Assembly (NCBI GenBank): GCA_946183385.1
Contig: CAMHBN010000002.1
Span: 1 to 26,367 of the forward strand
Length of the DNA: 26,367 bases
Direction of reading: 5' to 3'
From: an uncultured Ruminococcus sp.
Lineage (GTDB): Bacteria > Bacillota > Clostridia > Oscillospirales > Ruminococcaceae
Under the pieces are notes generated by a model, which did not search any database, was not told where the DNA came from, and saw nothing but the letters and a program-made list of their open reading frames with translations. Position 1 is the first letter of the stretch. Every line of letters begins with the position of its first letter. Positions 18,663-26,367 of the stretch are shown in pieces. A program made the translations under genes and the position numbers.

Positions 18663-20917
18663 TTATGCTTGCTTTAAGGCGGCGTCGATCAGCTTGCCCG
18701 CGTCCTCGGGCATCATCGGCTTGCCCCATATAAAGCCCTGTATATAGTCGCAGCCGATCTCTCGCAGAGTGTCAAGCTGCTCCTGTTCCTCTACGCCCTC
18801 CGATACCACCTCGAAGCCCATAATGTGTCCCATCGAGATTATCGCGGCGACGTACTGGATCGAGGATTCGCTGTAGTTCAGCTTGTCGATGAACGACTTG
18901 TCTATCTTCAGTACGTCCGAGGGGAAGGTGTTGAGATAGCTCAGCGCCGAATAGCCCGTGCCGAAGTCGTCTATCGCTATCCTTACGCCCATGTTGTGTA
19001 TCTGGTTGATACAGCGCAGCGCCTTCTCCGCCGAATCTATCATGATGGATTCCGTTATCTCTATCTCAAGCTGCTCGGGCGGCATACCGCTCGTTTCAAG
19101 TATCTCGCTCACCTCGGCGATGAAGTCGTTCTTCATCAGGTGGCGCACCGATACATTGACGCTGAGGTTTATCTCCGCGCCCGTGCGTCTGATGATGTCG
19201 CCTATGAACATTGCCGACTTTCTGAACACGGTGCTGTCTATCTTGTCAACGAGCCCGACCTTCTCCGCCACGGGTATGAACTCGCCGGGGGAGATTATGG
19301 TGCCGTCGGAGTCCTTCATACGTGCGAGGGCTTCAAAGCCGTAGAGCCTGTGCTCGATGTCGTACTGCGGCTGGAGATTGTAGTATATCGTGTCGTTTTC
19401 GAGAGCTGTCCTGAGCTTGCGCTCTATCTCGTGAGCACGCTCAGACCTGAGGAGCTCGGGGTCAAAGCGCATGATGTGGTTGCTGCTGTTGATACGCTTC
19501 ACTTCGAGCATTGCCGCGTCCGCATACAGGCGGAGCTTGTCGCTCGTCTGTGCGTCGTCGGGGAATACCGAGAATCCGAAGCTTGCGGTGAAGTAGAAGT
19601 CGCAGTCGTCCACCGTGAGCCTTGTTTCGAGCGAAGCCGAATACATTCTGATAGCTTCCTTGATATCCTGCTCGGACTCGGCTCCTATGATTATAAGCGA
19701 GAATTCATCCCCGCCGAGACGTGCGATGTGGTCCTTCGTGCCAAGTATCATCGAATCGGCGATCGCCTTCCAGCGGGCGGCTATCTCGGTGAGTACCTTG
19801 TTGCCTGCCTCGAAGCCCATTGTCTCGTTCACGCTCTTGAAGCTGTTGATGTCTATGGATACGAGGGCGAAGCGCTCGCCCTGCTTGATAAGACTGTCTA
19901 TGAGCTCTGCACAGGCAAAGCGGTTGGGTATGCCCGTCAGGCGGTCGGTATAGCTTATGCGCTTCAGGCGCTCCATCATCCTGTTGTTTGAGAGCTTTGA
20001 GGATACGAAGAACGTTATGAGCTCGAGAGTTTCCTTTATGCGCATGGTGTTGGTGGTGTCAAAGTTGGACGCCCATATAAAGCCCAGCGTCTCGTTGTCG
20101 TAGCGGAGCGGGAACATGATAAGACTCTCTACGCCCGCGTCCCTGAGGTTCCGGTACCACGGAGCGTTGATCCTGTGTACCTGTTCAAAATCGCTCTCGT
20201 CCTTGATGACGAGGCAGTCGGTATCGGTAAAGAAATCGAGCCATGACGCAGCTATCTCCTTGTATTGCGGGAACTTCGTCACGCGCTTGACTTTGCTCCT
20301 TTCGTCTATACTGGTAGCGAGGACGTCGAATTTGTCCCTGTTGGGGTCAACCAGCATTATCGTACAGACGTCAGCCAGACATATCAGGCGTATGTCCTCA
20401 ATGACTTCCTCTATCGTCTTTTTGAAGTCGTCCGTGCCGTGGAGCTTGATGCAGGTCTTGATGACGTCCTCGGAGCCGTTGTCGGACTGGCTCGAGCTAA
20501 CGCCGATCTGATCGGGACTGCTCGGCTGTGCGGTATACGTACAGTAGCAGACATCGCCGTTCTCGTAGTCTATCGGCATTGCGAAGATGTCGAACCACAG
20601 GTTGAGTCCGTTCAGATGCACGAACGTGTGTATCGGCAGCTTTTTCACTGCGGCACGGTAGCATATATCCTCGAAGCCTGTATCCTTGGGGTAGTATTTC
20701 TCGTAGGGCGAATTCGGGACGAATTTGTTCATGCTGCGGAATATTTCGGGCATTCCCAGCATTTCGGGCGGTATTGTCATTACGGGGTGTTCTATCGGTT
20801 CGAGATATTTTGCATTGCCCGTGACGATGCGTATCTCGTCGTAGCGTCGGCAGTTCTGCGTACCGAGAGTATTCCTGTCGGCGCGTGGAAGCTGTCAGCA
20901 AGTTCCTGAAAGTTCAT
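18663..20917 (-). pseudogene. GAF-GGDEF-EAL cyclic-di-GMP protein with an N-terminal frameshift
   Basis: The main frame (20780-18663, 705 residues) has a GAF-like sensor (about 110-270), a GGDEF diguanylate cyclase domain with RLGGDEFSL near 356, and an EAL phosphodiesterase domain. EAL motifs present are FEALARM near 482, NVSVRHL, EITES, DDFGTGYS, SEGVEE and QGFIWGKP. Both active sites look intact. The natural start is ATG 20917 with AAAGGAGCC upstream, reading MNFQELADSFHAPTGILSV; there the frame breaks. One frame over, QNCRRYDEIRIVTGNAKYLE runs without stop into the main frame. A single missing base near 20858-20862 explains this. Either the gene is freshly broken, or translation restarts at ATG 20780, which has no ribosome site, or the break is a sequencing error. 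The role would be making or degrading c-di-GMP in response to an internal signal. Confidence 0.8.
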
Positions 20918-20996
20918 AGCGGCTCCTTTCCACAGCGGAAAGCTGTTGATGGATATGCACGTCCGCAGATATGGGTGTGCATAATAATACAACTAT

Positions 20997-21025
20997 ATTA
21001 TAGCATATTATTTGTTTGATTTCAA
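20997..21025 (-). promoter_or_regulatory. Promoter of the GGDEF-EAL gene
   Basis: Minus strand: TTGAAA (21025-21020), 17-base spacer, TATAAT (21002-20997). The leader to ATG 20917 is about 75 bases; this supports 20917, not 20780, as the original start. Confidence 0.7.
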
Positions 21026-21142
21026 TACTTTTTCCGATTTAAAAAAGAAAAAAATATACAAATCTAAGAGAGCGCTTTTGGCGGAAAAAGCAATGAGCGG
21101 AAGGGAGGCGCTTGAATGTGTCCCGTGCCAAAGTGACATAAT

Positions 21143-21186
21143 TGTAATGAAATAGTCACGACAATGTAATTCTGGCGTGCTATAAT
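21143..21186 (+). promoter_or_regulatory. Promoter and direct repeats before the ABC transporter
   Basis: TATAAT at 21181-21186 has only a poor -35 (ACGACA, 21158-21163, spacer 17). Two TGTAAT direct repeats (21143-21148 and 21165-21170) lie 22 bases apart, two helical turns, flanking that -35. This is the layout of a promoter switched on by an OmpR-type response regulator, as for BceAB-like transporters. No two-component genes are in the window. A small hairpin AGCGGC-TGT-GCCGCT (21202-21216) lies just before the ribosome site. Confidence 0.5.
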
Positions 21187-21232
21187 GGGGACAGTAAAAA
21201 ACAGCGGCTGTGCCGCTTTGGGAGGTAATTAT

Positions 21233-21919
21233 ATGGATCTTATGAGAATTGAGGGTCTGTGCAAGACCTACGGCAAGGGCGAAAATGAAGTAAAGGCTCT
21301 CGACAATGTGTCGTTCACCGTACCGAAGGGACAGATGCTCGCGGTCATCGGTCCGAGCGGCTCGGGCAAATCGACTATGCTCCACATCCTCGGCGGCGTT
21401 GACCGTCCCACTGCGGGCAAGGTCTTCCTCGACGAGCAGGACGTGTTCGCGCAGGACAACAAGAACCTTGCGATATTCAGGCGCAGACAGGTCGGGCTGA
21501 TTTACCAGTTCTACAACCTTATCCCCGTCCTCGACGCTGAGGAGAATATCACGCTGCCGCTCATCATGGACGGCAGAAAGCCCGACAGCAAGCACCTCGA
21601 CGCGCTGCTCGACCTGCTGCAGCTCAAGGAGCGCCGCCACCACCTGCCCTCACAGCTCTCGGGCGGTCAGCAGCAGAGAGTTTCCATCGGCAGAGCGCTG
21701 TTTACCTCGCCGGGCGTTATCCTCGCAGATGAGCCCACGGGTAACCTCGACAGCAAGAACAGCGCCGAGATCATGAAGCTGCTGCAGCAGTCCAACAAGG
21801 AATACGACCAGACTATGATAATCATTACCCACGACGAGAACATCGCCCTCCAGTGCGACCGTATCATCACGCTTTCCGACGGTAAGATAGTCAGCGACAA
21901 GCTCAATACCAGAAAGTAA
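21233..21919 (+). CDS. ABC transporter ATP-binding protein, MacB/BceA type
   Basis: A 228-residue ATPase with a full set of motifs: A-loop Tyr in CKTYGKGENEVKALDNVSF, Walker A GPSGSGKST (about 40-48), Q-loop IYQFYNLIPVL, signature LSGGQQQR, Walker B VILADEPTGNLDS and the H-loop ITHD. The phrase YQFYNLIPVLDAEENITLPL is typical of the MacB/LolD/BceA group that drives FtsX-type permeases. It acts on the cytoplasmic face with the permease encoded 12 bases on. ATG 21233 follows GGGAGG; upstream in-frame codons overlap the promoter and are not used. Confidence 0.95.
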   Translation: MDLMRIEGLCKTYGKGENEVKALDNVSFTVPKGQMLAVIGPSGSGKSTMLHILGGVDRPTAGKVFLDEQDVFAQDNKNLAIFRRRQVGLIYQFYNLIPVLDAEENITLPLIMDGRKPDSKHLDALLDLLQLKERRHHLPSQLSGGQQQRVSIGRALFTSPGVILADEPTGNLDSKNSAEIMKLLQQSNKEYDQTMIIITHDENIALQCDRIITLSDGKIVSDKLNTRK

Positions 21920-21931
21920 GGGGGCGCGGAT

Positions 21932-24286
21932 ATGTTTGAATTCCTTCTTGCGCGGAGGTACATAAAGACGCAGAAGCGCCACTCCGCACTTACTATTTGC
22001 AGCATTATCGTCGCTGTAACGCTGATGAGTATGCTGTTCACGGGCTTCGCGACGCTGCTCGGCTGTAAGCGCGACGCCCATTACGACCAGAAGCCCTACC
22101 ATATGTGCTTCATCGGCGTCACCTACGAGCAGGCTGAAACTATCGAGAAGCTGCCCGAGGTAAAGTCCTACAACGTGAAGAAGAACGAGGTCGGCGACGG
22201 CACCTACGACGTCGAGGTAATGTTCAAAAAGAACAGTATGAAGGATTCGGGCGCATACCTTCAGGAAGCTGCAAGGGAAAAGCTCGGCGTGAGCTTGCAG
22301 GACGCGCCTTATTGGGTGTCTGCGCACGTTGACGAAAACACTGAGCTGATGAACGACGACCTCGTTGACGACGGGGCACGCTTCAAATTCGTTCAGCTCC
22401 TGTGCATATTCTACGTGTTCATCGTTATAATCGCGCTGACGCTCCGTCTCATCATCGACACCGCCTTTGAGGTGTCCTCGAAGGAGAGGGAGAGGCAGTT
22501 CGGCCTTTTGCAGTCGGTGGGTGCTACTCCCAAGCAGATAGTACGCATCATGACCGCCGAGGGTCTTATGCTCTCCGCGGTGGGTGTGCCGATAGGTATC
22601 ATCATCGGTATCGGATGCGCTTATATCGCGTTCAAGCGCATTGTCGGGAACGGTCTCGCGGACGCATTCTTCACCTCCGATAAGGCGGGGGATATCGTGC
22701 GATTCCACATCAGCCCGCTCATGCTCGTAATTGCGGCGGTGACGGGTCTTGCATGGGTGCTCTTCTCCGCCTACGGCACTGGTATGCGCGTTATCAAGAA
22801 GTCGCCCGTGGAGGCTATCTCCGCGAGAAGCAACACCGTCAAGAAAGTCCGCAAGCACACCGTTATGGGACTGCTCTTTGGCTGGGTGGGCAAGCTCACC
22901 TCGCGCAACGCCCGCCGTCAGAAGAAGCGCTTCATCATCACTATCCTTTCGCTCACGCTCTCGCTCGCGATGTTTGCGGGTATCGGAAGCGTTATGAATG
23001 CTGTCACCGACGCGGTAACAGGTCCTTTAGCGGAAATGGGACGCGACTTCGATATGTCGCTCGACTACAGCTGCTTTGACCTGACAGGCTATAAGAAGAG
23101 TGTTGAATACCTTGAAAAGAGCGGCTATTTCAGTAAGTATTACTACGGTATAACCAAGAATGCACAGGCTCTTGACAGCGAAAAAAGATACTATGTCGAG
23201 TACCTCAGCAAGGACGAGTTTGAAGCCTCGACTTATGGCAAGGCACCCGTGACCTATGAGGAGCTGAGAGATTCGGGCAGCTACCTCTTTATCACGGGTG
23301 CTGACGAGCCCGACGAAAGCCTCAGGGAGCTTGAGCTGAAAGTGTTTGAGAGCATTGCCTCCGACGAGGTGAAGAAGGACTTCGAGGAGAGGTATGCGGC
23401 TGCTATGGCGGCAAAGCAGGAAGCAGAGAAAAATACCGCGGATAATGCGGGCTCTGACTATGAGGACGACGATGACGACGGCTGGGATCCCTACAGAGAC
23501 GGATATATCGAGCTTGTGAAAGCTACAAAGGAGACCTGCAAGCAGACTAATCATACCTTCAAGATAGCGGCTTCGTGCAAGACGATAAAGCCCGACAATA
23601 AAAACCCGTTTATGGTTACGGAGTATGATTATTACGAGAAGAATCAGTATAAGCTCCTCATTGCGACTATCGACCAGTACGAAGCAGGGGAGTATAAGCT
23701 CTACGGCAACTATACAAGCCCGTTTTCAAGCTTCAACGTCGATATCAAGTCGCCCGAGGTCTACGAGAAGGCAGTCAAGTACGTCAAGCAGAATGACAGT
23801 ATAGACCTCTGGTGGGATATGTTCGGCGAGCTCCAGAAGATACGCACAACGGCAGGAGCCTACAGGATAGCGGCGAACTTTGTCACGGGTCTTATCGCCC
23901 TCATCGCTATCGTAAATATGGTAAACATCGTGTCTACGGGTATCATCAACCGCAGAAGCGAGCTCGCCTCTATGCAGTGCGTCGGTATGACGCAGGGACA
24001 GCTCTACAAAATGGCTGTCATCGAGGGCTTGCAGTATACGCTCGTCGCGACCGTCGGCGCTGTCGCGCTCTGCCTGCTCGGTATCTTCCTCACCGAGACC
24101 CTGCTCATAGCGACAGAGGCTATGCCTCCCGAAAGCAGAGGCAAGCTGCTGAGCTATACCGACCCCGTCTGGCGCGTGCTCGCGGCGTCGGGCTTCGCGT
24201 TCATCGTGTCCGTCCTCGCGGCGGTCATCCCGCTCAGAAATATGCAGAAGACCTCGCTCATCGACCAGATAAGAAGCGTGGATTAA
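21932..24286 (+). CDS. FtsX-family ABC permease with large outer domain
   Basis: A 784-residue permease with about eight membrane helices: near 18-43, 151-173, 206-234, 258-282, 333-357, 650-676, 698-722 and 747-769. Two FtsX-like modules are visible: QFGLLQSVGATPKQIVRIM and ELASMQCVGMTQGQLYKMAV are the cytoplasmic coupling segments. A first outer loop lies at about 44-150, and a large outer domain of about 290 residues at 358-649 is probably the substrate or peptide sensor. That domain has an acidic patch EDDDDDGWDP near 510 that could bind calcium or cationic peptides. The family includes BceB-type antimicrobial-peptide detox and sensing permeases and lipoprotein exporters; which applies is open. 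ATG 21932 follows a GGGGG site. A strong terminator ends the unit. Confidence 0.92.
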   Translation: MFEFLLARRYIKTQKRHSALTICSIIVAVTLMSMLFTGFATLLGCKRDAHYDQKPYHMCFIGVTYEQAETIEKLPEVKSYNVKKNEVGDGTYDVEVMFKKNSMKDSGAYLQEAAREKLGVSLQDAPYWVSAHVDENTELMNDDLVDDGARFKFVQLLCIFYVFIVIIALTLRLIIDTAFEVSSKERERQFGLLQSVGATPKQIVRIMTAEGLMLSAVGVPIGIIIGIGCAYIAFKRIVGNGLADAFFTSDKAGDIVRFHISPLMLVIAAVTGLAWVLFSAYGTGMRVIKKSPVEAISARSNTVKKVRKHTVMGLLFGWVGKLTSRNARRQKKRFIITILSLTLSLAMFAGIGSVMNAVTDAVTGPLAEMGRDFDMSLDYSCFDLTGYKKSVEYLEKSGYFSKYYYGITKNAQALDSEKRYYVEYLSKDEFEASTYGKAPVTYEELRDSGSYLFITGADEPDESLRELELKVFESIASDEVKKDFEERYAAAMAAKQEAEKNTADNAGSDYEDDDDDGWDPYRDGYIELVKATKETCKQTNHTFKIAASCKTIKPDNKNPFMVTEYDYYEKNQYKLLIATIDQYEAGEYKLYGNYTSPFSSFNVDIKSPEVYEKAVKYVKQNDSIDLWWDMFGELQKIRTTAGAYRIAANFVTGLIALIAIVNMVNIVSTGIINRRSELASMQCVGMTQGQLYKMAVIEGLQYTLVATVGAVALCLLGIFLTETLLIATEAMPPESRGKLLSYTDPVWRVLAASGFAFIVSVLAAVIPLRNMQKTSLIDQIRSVD

Positions 24287-24291
24287 ACAGC

Positions 24292-24324
24292 AAAAAGCCG
24301 CAGGTTTCGACCTGCGGCTTTTTT
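24292..24324. terminator. Two-way terminator between the permease and CE4 genes
   Basis: AAGCCGCAGGT-TTCG-ACCTGCGGCTT: a perfect 11-base stem (24295-24320) with six T on the plus side (24319-24324) and A5 on the other side (24292-24296), so it can serve both convergent genes. It is nearer to the permease stop (24286) than to the CE4 stop (24375). Confidence 0.88.
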
Positions 24325-24374
24325 CAGGGAATTGGGGATAATCAAATCCTGAGGATAGCGTTGTTAAGGCTGCG

Positions 24375-26367
24375 TCAGCAGCGGGTGTGTACCTGTCCGC
24401 CCTTGAGCTCCTTGCCGTTTACGGCGTACATCTCGGAGATGGTGACTACCTGCCAGCCCTGTGACTTGAGGTAGGGGAGGACTTCCTCCATTGCTCCCGC
24501 TGTAGTGCTGTAATTCTCGTGTGCAAGCACTATCGCGTTCTTGAGCGTGCCGTTGCTCATGGCGGTCTTTATCTTGCTGACTATCTGATCCTTCGTCGCG
24601 CCGTTCCAGTCGCCTGTGTCGATCGCACAGCTGATGAGCGGTACGTCGCTCAGTGCCTGCTGTACCGTCGCATTTGAAGCGAGGTAGGGCAGTCTCATGA
24701 GCTTCGAGGGCTCGGCTCCGATTATGCTCTTGAGCTTGGCGTCTGTCTGGTCGAATTCGCTGCGTATCTCGGAGGCGGATTTCTGCGTCAGATAGGGGTG
24801 CGTAGTGGTGTGGTTCGCGACCTCCATGCCGTTCTGATATGCATACCTTACAGTATCGGGGCTGGATATCCAGTTGCCTACGTAGAAGAATGTCGCGTGG
24901 AAGCCGTTCTTTACGAGGGCGTCAATTATCCTCTTCTCCTGTGTGGCGTCTCTCGTGCCGTCGTCGAAGCTGATAGCTACCATCGGCTTGCTCGGGTCTA
25001 TCCATGAAATGTCAACGCCGCCCTGTACTGCGGGCTCCTTTATCTCGCCGACCGTGCCTCCGCCTGTCGTGACTGAGGACTGTGTGCCCTCCGCTGCGAA
25101 TTGGACGTCGTCAACGTAGAAGTCGTTCGTGCCGTCGGTCGTCTCGATGTAGAACATGAGGTTCGTTGCGCCTGCGGGAATGGTGTATGCCGTGTTTTCA
25201 AGCTTTGTCCACTTCTTGCCCTCGACCGTTGCCTTGGCGATGTTGTCGTAGCTCGTCTCGCCCGAGGCGTCGGTGTACTGGAGCTGGAGCTTTACCTCCT
25301 GTGAGGAGCTCGTGGGCTGCATTACTGCCGCCGAGAAGCTGTAGGTGTTTCCGGCTGCGAATTCGCTGCCGAGCGTGTATCCGATGCCGTTCCACGACTT
25401 GCTTCTGCCGGATACCTTGACCGACTTGCTGCCCGAGTAGTAGTGGCTGCTCTCGGACGAGAGAGAGGCGTCGCCTCTGCCCTCCCAGCTGCCTGTTCCC
25501 GACTCGAATGACTCCGTGATAGTCTTCATTGCGGGAGCTGTTGTCGTGGTGGTAGTGGTGGTAGTCGAGGTTGTCGTCGTAGTGGTGGTAGTTGTCGTCG
25601 TGGTCGTGGTGGTCGGTGATGTCGTGATGGTCGTTGTATAGCCCTCGGCATAGCTTGCGGGGAGCTTTGTGACTATGCCCGCGTCAAGCTGCTGGATGGC
25701 GAGAGCATCCATTGCCGTCACGCCGTCGCCGCGCTTGTAGACGTCCGCATTATCGAGAGCCTGCGCGTCAAGGGCGTATTTGTCCTTGTTCGCGATATAC
25801 TGGAGGATAGCCACCGCGTCCGCGATCGTCACCTTGCCGTCCTTGTTTACGTCGCCGTAGTTCGTGTCGGCTGTTGGCGGAGCTGTTGTTGTCGTTTCTG
25901 CGGGAGCCTGCGTTGTGGTCGTTTCAGCGGGCTGAGCTGTTGTGGTTGTCGTTGTGGTGGTCGTAGTGGTCGTAGCGACGGGTCCCTGAATCTGTGTGCC
26001 AGCCTTGGCTACGATAGCTTCGTCGATCCTGAAGTCTGCTGTGTCGTCCTCAGTCTCAACGTAGAGCGTGTAGCCCGAGCCCGCGGGGAGCTTATAGTTC
26101 GGATTCGAGAGCTGTACGTAGTCGCCGTTGGACTGCGCACTTGCGATGTGGTCGTACTTGGTCTCGCCGTTGGAGTCCGTGTACTGGAGGGATAACATCA
26201 TATTTCCCGTACCCGCAGCAACAACACTGAAGCTGTATTCCTGTCCGCCCGAGAAGGTGTTCGAGTCGAGAGTCTTCTGCGCGCCGTGCCATGACTTGCC
26301 GCGGTTTGTGATGGTCAGAGCCTTGCTGCCCGCGTAAGCTGTGCCGCCTGTGTTGACGGTGGATTCG
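24375..26367 (-). CDS. Cellulosomal CE4 deacetylase with CBM22-like modules and dockerin (5' end missing)
   Basis: The minus-strand frame is open from the window edge (first full codon 26366); 663 residues are visible. In order they are: part of a CBM22-like module (1-125); a Thr-rich linker; a type I dockerin (about 170-235, with DVNKDGKVTIADAVAILQYI and DVYKRGDGVTAMDALAIQQL); a second Thr-rich linker (about 243-278); a full CBM22-like module (about 283-425); and a NodB/CE4 domain (about 455-640). CE4 motifs are SFDDGT, NHTTTH, RLPY, DTGDWNG and LAHE. Such enzymes remove acetyl groups from xylan, or in some cases chitooligosaccharide or peptidoglycan; the CBM22 modules favour xylan. The dockerin would plug it into a scaffoldin at the cell surface. 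A signal peptide must lie upstream, outside the window. The second dockerin loop departs from the calcium-binding consensus. Confidence 0.93.
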   Translation of the reverse strand, partial: ESTVNTGGTAYAGSKALTITNRGKSWHGAQKTLDSNTFSGGQEYSFSVVAAGTGNMMLSLQYTDSNGETKYDHIASAQSNGDYVQLSNPNYKLPAGSGYTLYVETEDDTADFRIDEAIVAKAGTQIQGPVATTTTTTTTTTTTAQPAETTTTQAPAETTTTAPPTADTNYGDVNKDGKVTIADAVAILQYIANKDKYALDAQALDNADVYKRGDGVTAMDALAIQQLDAGIVTKLPASYAEGYTTTITTSPTTTTTTTTTTTTTTTSTTTTTTTTTAPAMKTITESFESGTGSWEGRGDASLSSESSHYYSGSKSVKVSGRSKSWNGIGYTLGSEFAAGNTYSFSAAVMQPTSSSQEVKLQLQYTDASGETSYDNIAKATVEGKKWTKLENTAYTIPAGATNLMFYIETTDGTNDFYVDDVQFAAEGTQSSVTTGGGTVGEIKEPAVQGGVDISWIDPSKPMVAISFDDGTRDATQEKRIIDALVKNGFHATFFYVGNWISSPDTVRYAYQNGMEVANHTTTHPYLTQKSASEIRSEFDQTDAKLKSIIGAEPSKLMRLPYLASNATVQQALSDVPLISCAIDTGDWNGATKDQIVSKIKTAMSNGTLKNAIVLAHENYSTTAGAMEEVLPYLKSQGWQVVTISEMYAVNGKELKGGQVHTRC
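25525..25640 (-). repeat. Threonine-codon microsatellite (linker 2)
   Basis: A near-uninterrupted run of ACN codons, mostly ACC, ACT and ACG in changing order, encoding about 30 threonines between dockerin and second CBM22-like module. A similar, shorter tract at about 25870-25985 (with Ala, Pro and Glu mixed in) precedes the dockerin. Such tracts give flexible, probably O-glycosylated linkers and change length easily. Confidence 0.8.

Noticed and set aside
18825..19991. Plus-strand open frame of 388 codons
   Set aside because: Antisense shadow of the GGDEF-EAL gene, whose motifs are unmistakable on the minus strand.
21650..22858. Minus-strand open frame of 402 codons
   Set aside because: Antisense shadow of the ABC ATPase and permease genes; His/Arg/Leu-rich without motifs.
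1..26367. tRNA, rRNA, integrase, transposase or phage genes
   Set aside because: I looked for cloverleaf ends, rRNA-like stretches and recombinase motifs on both strands and found none, although two patches show signs of rearrangement.

Overview
The window looks like chromosome from a Ruminococcus-like member of the Oscillospiraceae (gut or rumen Clostridia). The grounds are a dockerin-bearing, threonine-linker CE4 deacetylase with CBM22-type modules, a feoA-feoA-feoB operon followed by DUF2325 and DUF3793 genes, a SpoVAC homologue, a GH3 enzyme, strong GGAGG ribosome sites and fairly GC-rich codon use. This placement is from recognition of families, not from a database search.

Left part (1-2430): the first codons of a gene leaving the window, a small three-helix membrane protein, a short Sfp-type phosphopantetheinyl transferase and a lone spoVAC meeting it tail to tail. 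Behind spoVAC the minus strand holds gene debris: the first codons of an ABC ATPase, two pieces of a metal P-type ATPase and the ribosome site plus first 22 codons of an enolase gene (with a stop at codon 5). Next (2620-6690) is an intact ferrous-iron uptake operon: two FeoA proteins, FeoB, a small Cys-rich FeoB-associated membrane protein, DUF2325 and DUF3793. A flavodoxin and a secreted Tp47-like protein follow.

A second scrambled patch runs from about 8150 to 9790. The Tp47-like gene loses its C-terminus at a terminator-promoter cassette. That 76-base cassette occurs twice, 380 bases apart, each copy driving a small AT-rich gene (an unknown basic protein, then a cupin). After this come dense inverted repeats, the start of a low-molecular-weight phosphatase gene joined out of frame to the body of an FMN-binding-domain gene, and another gene fragment.

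From 9792 to 20917 everything is on the minus strand: a PIG-L deacetylase overlapping a YfhO-like membrane protein, with a promoter built into a long inverted repeat and a terminator in its leader; a GH3 glycosidase carrying an extra beta-trefoil-like insert; a glutamine-synthetase homologue lacking several catalytic residues, paired with an ANTAR RNA-binding regulator; and a GAF-GGDEF-EAL protein with an N-terminal frameshift. Between these lie clusters of short palindromes whose stems differ in sequence while their flanks (CCCTACA) are constant.

The right end (21143-26367) has a MacB/BceAB-type ABC transporter (ATPase plus large permease) on the plus strand, converging on a partial cellulosomal CE4 gene that runs off the window.

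The points most worth a second look are the apparently inactive glutamine synthetase paired with an ANTAR protein, the variable-stem palindrome family, the duplicated terminator-promoter cassette around small AT-rich genes, and the recurring pattern of short housekeeping-gene starts joined to unrelated sequence.
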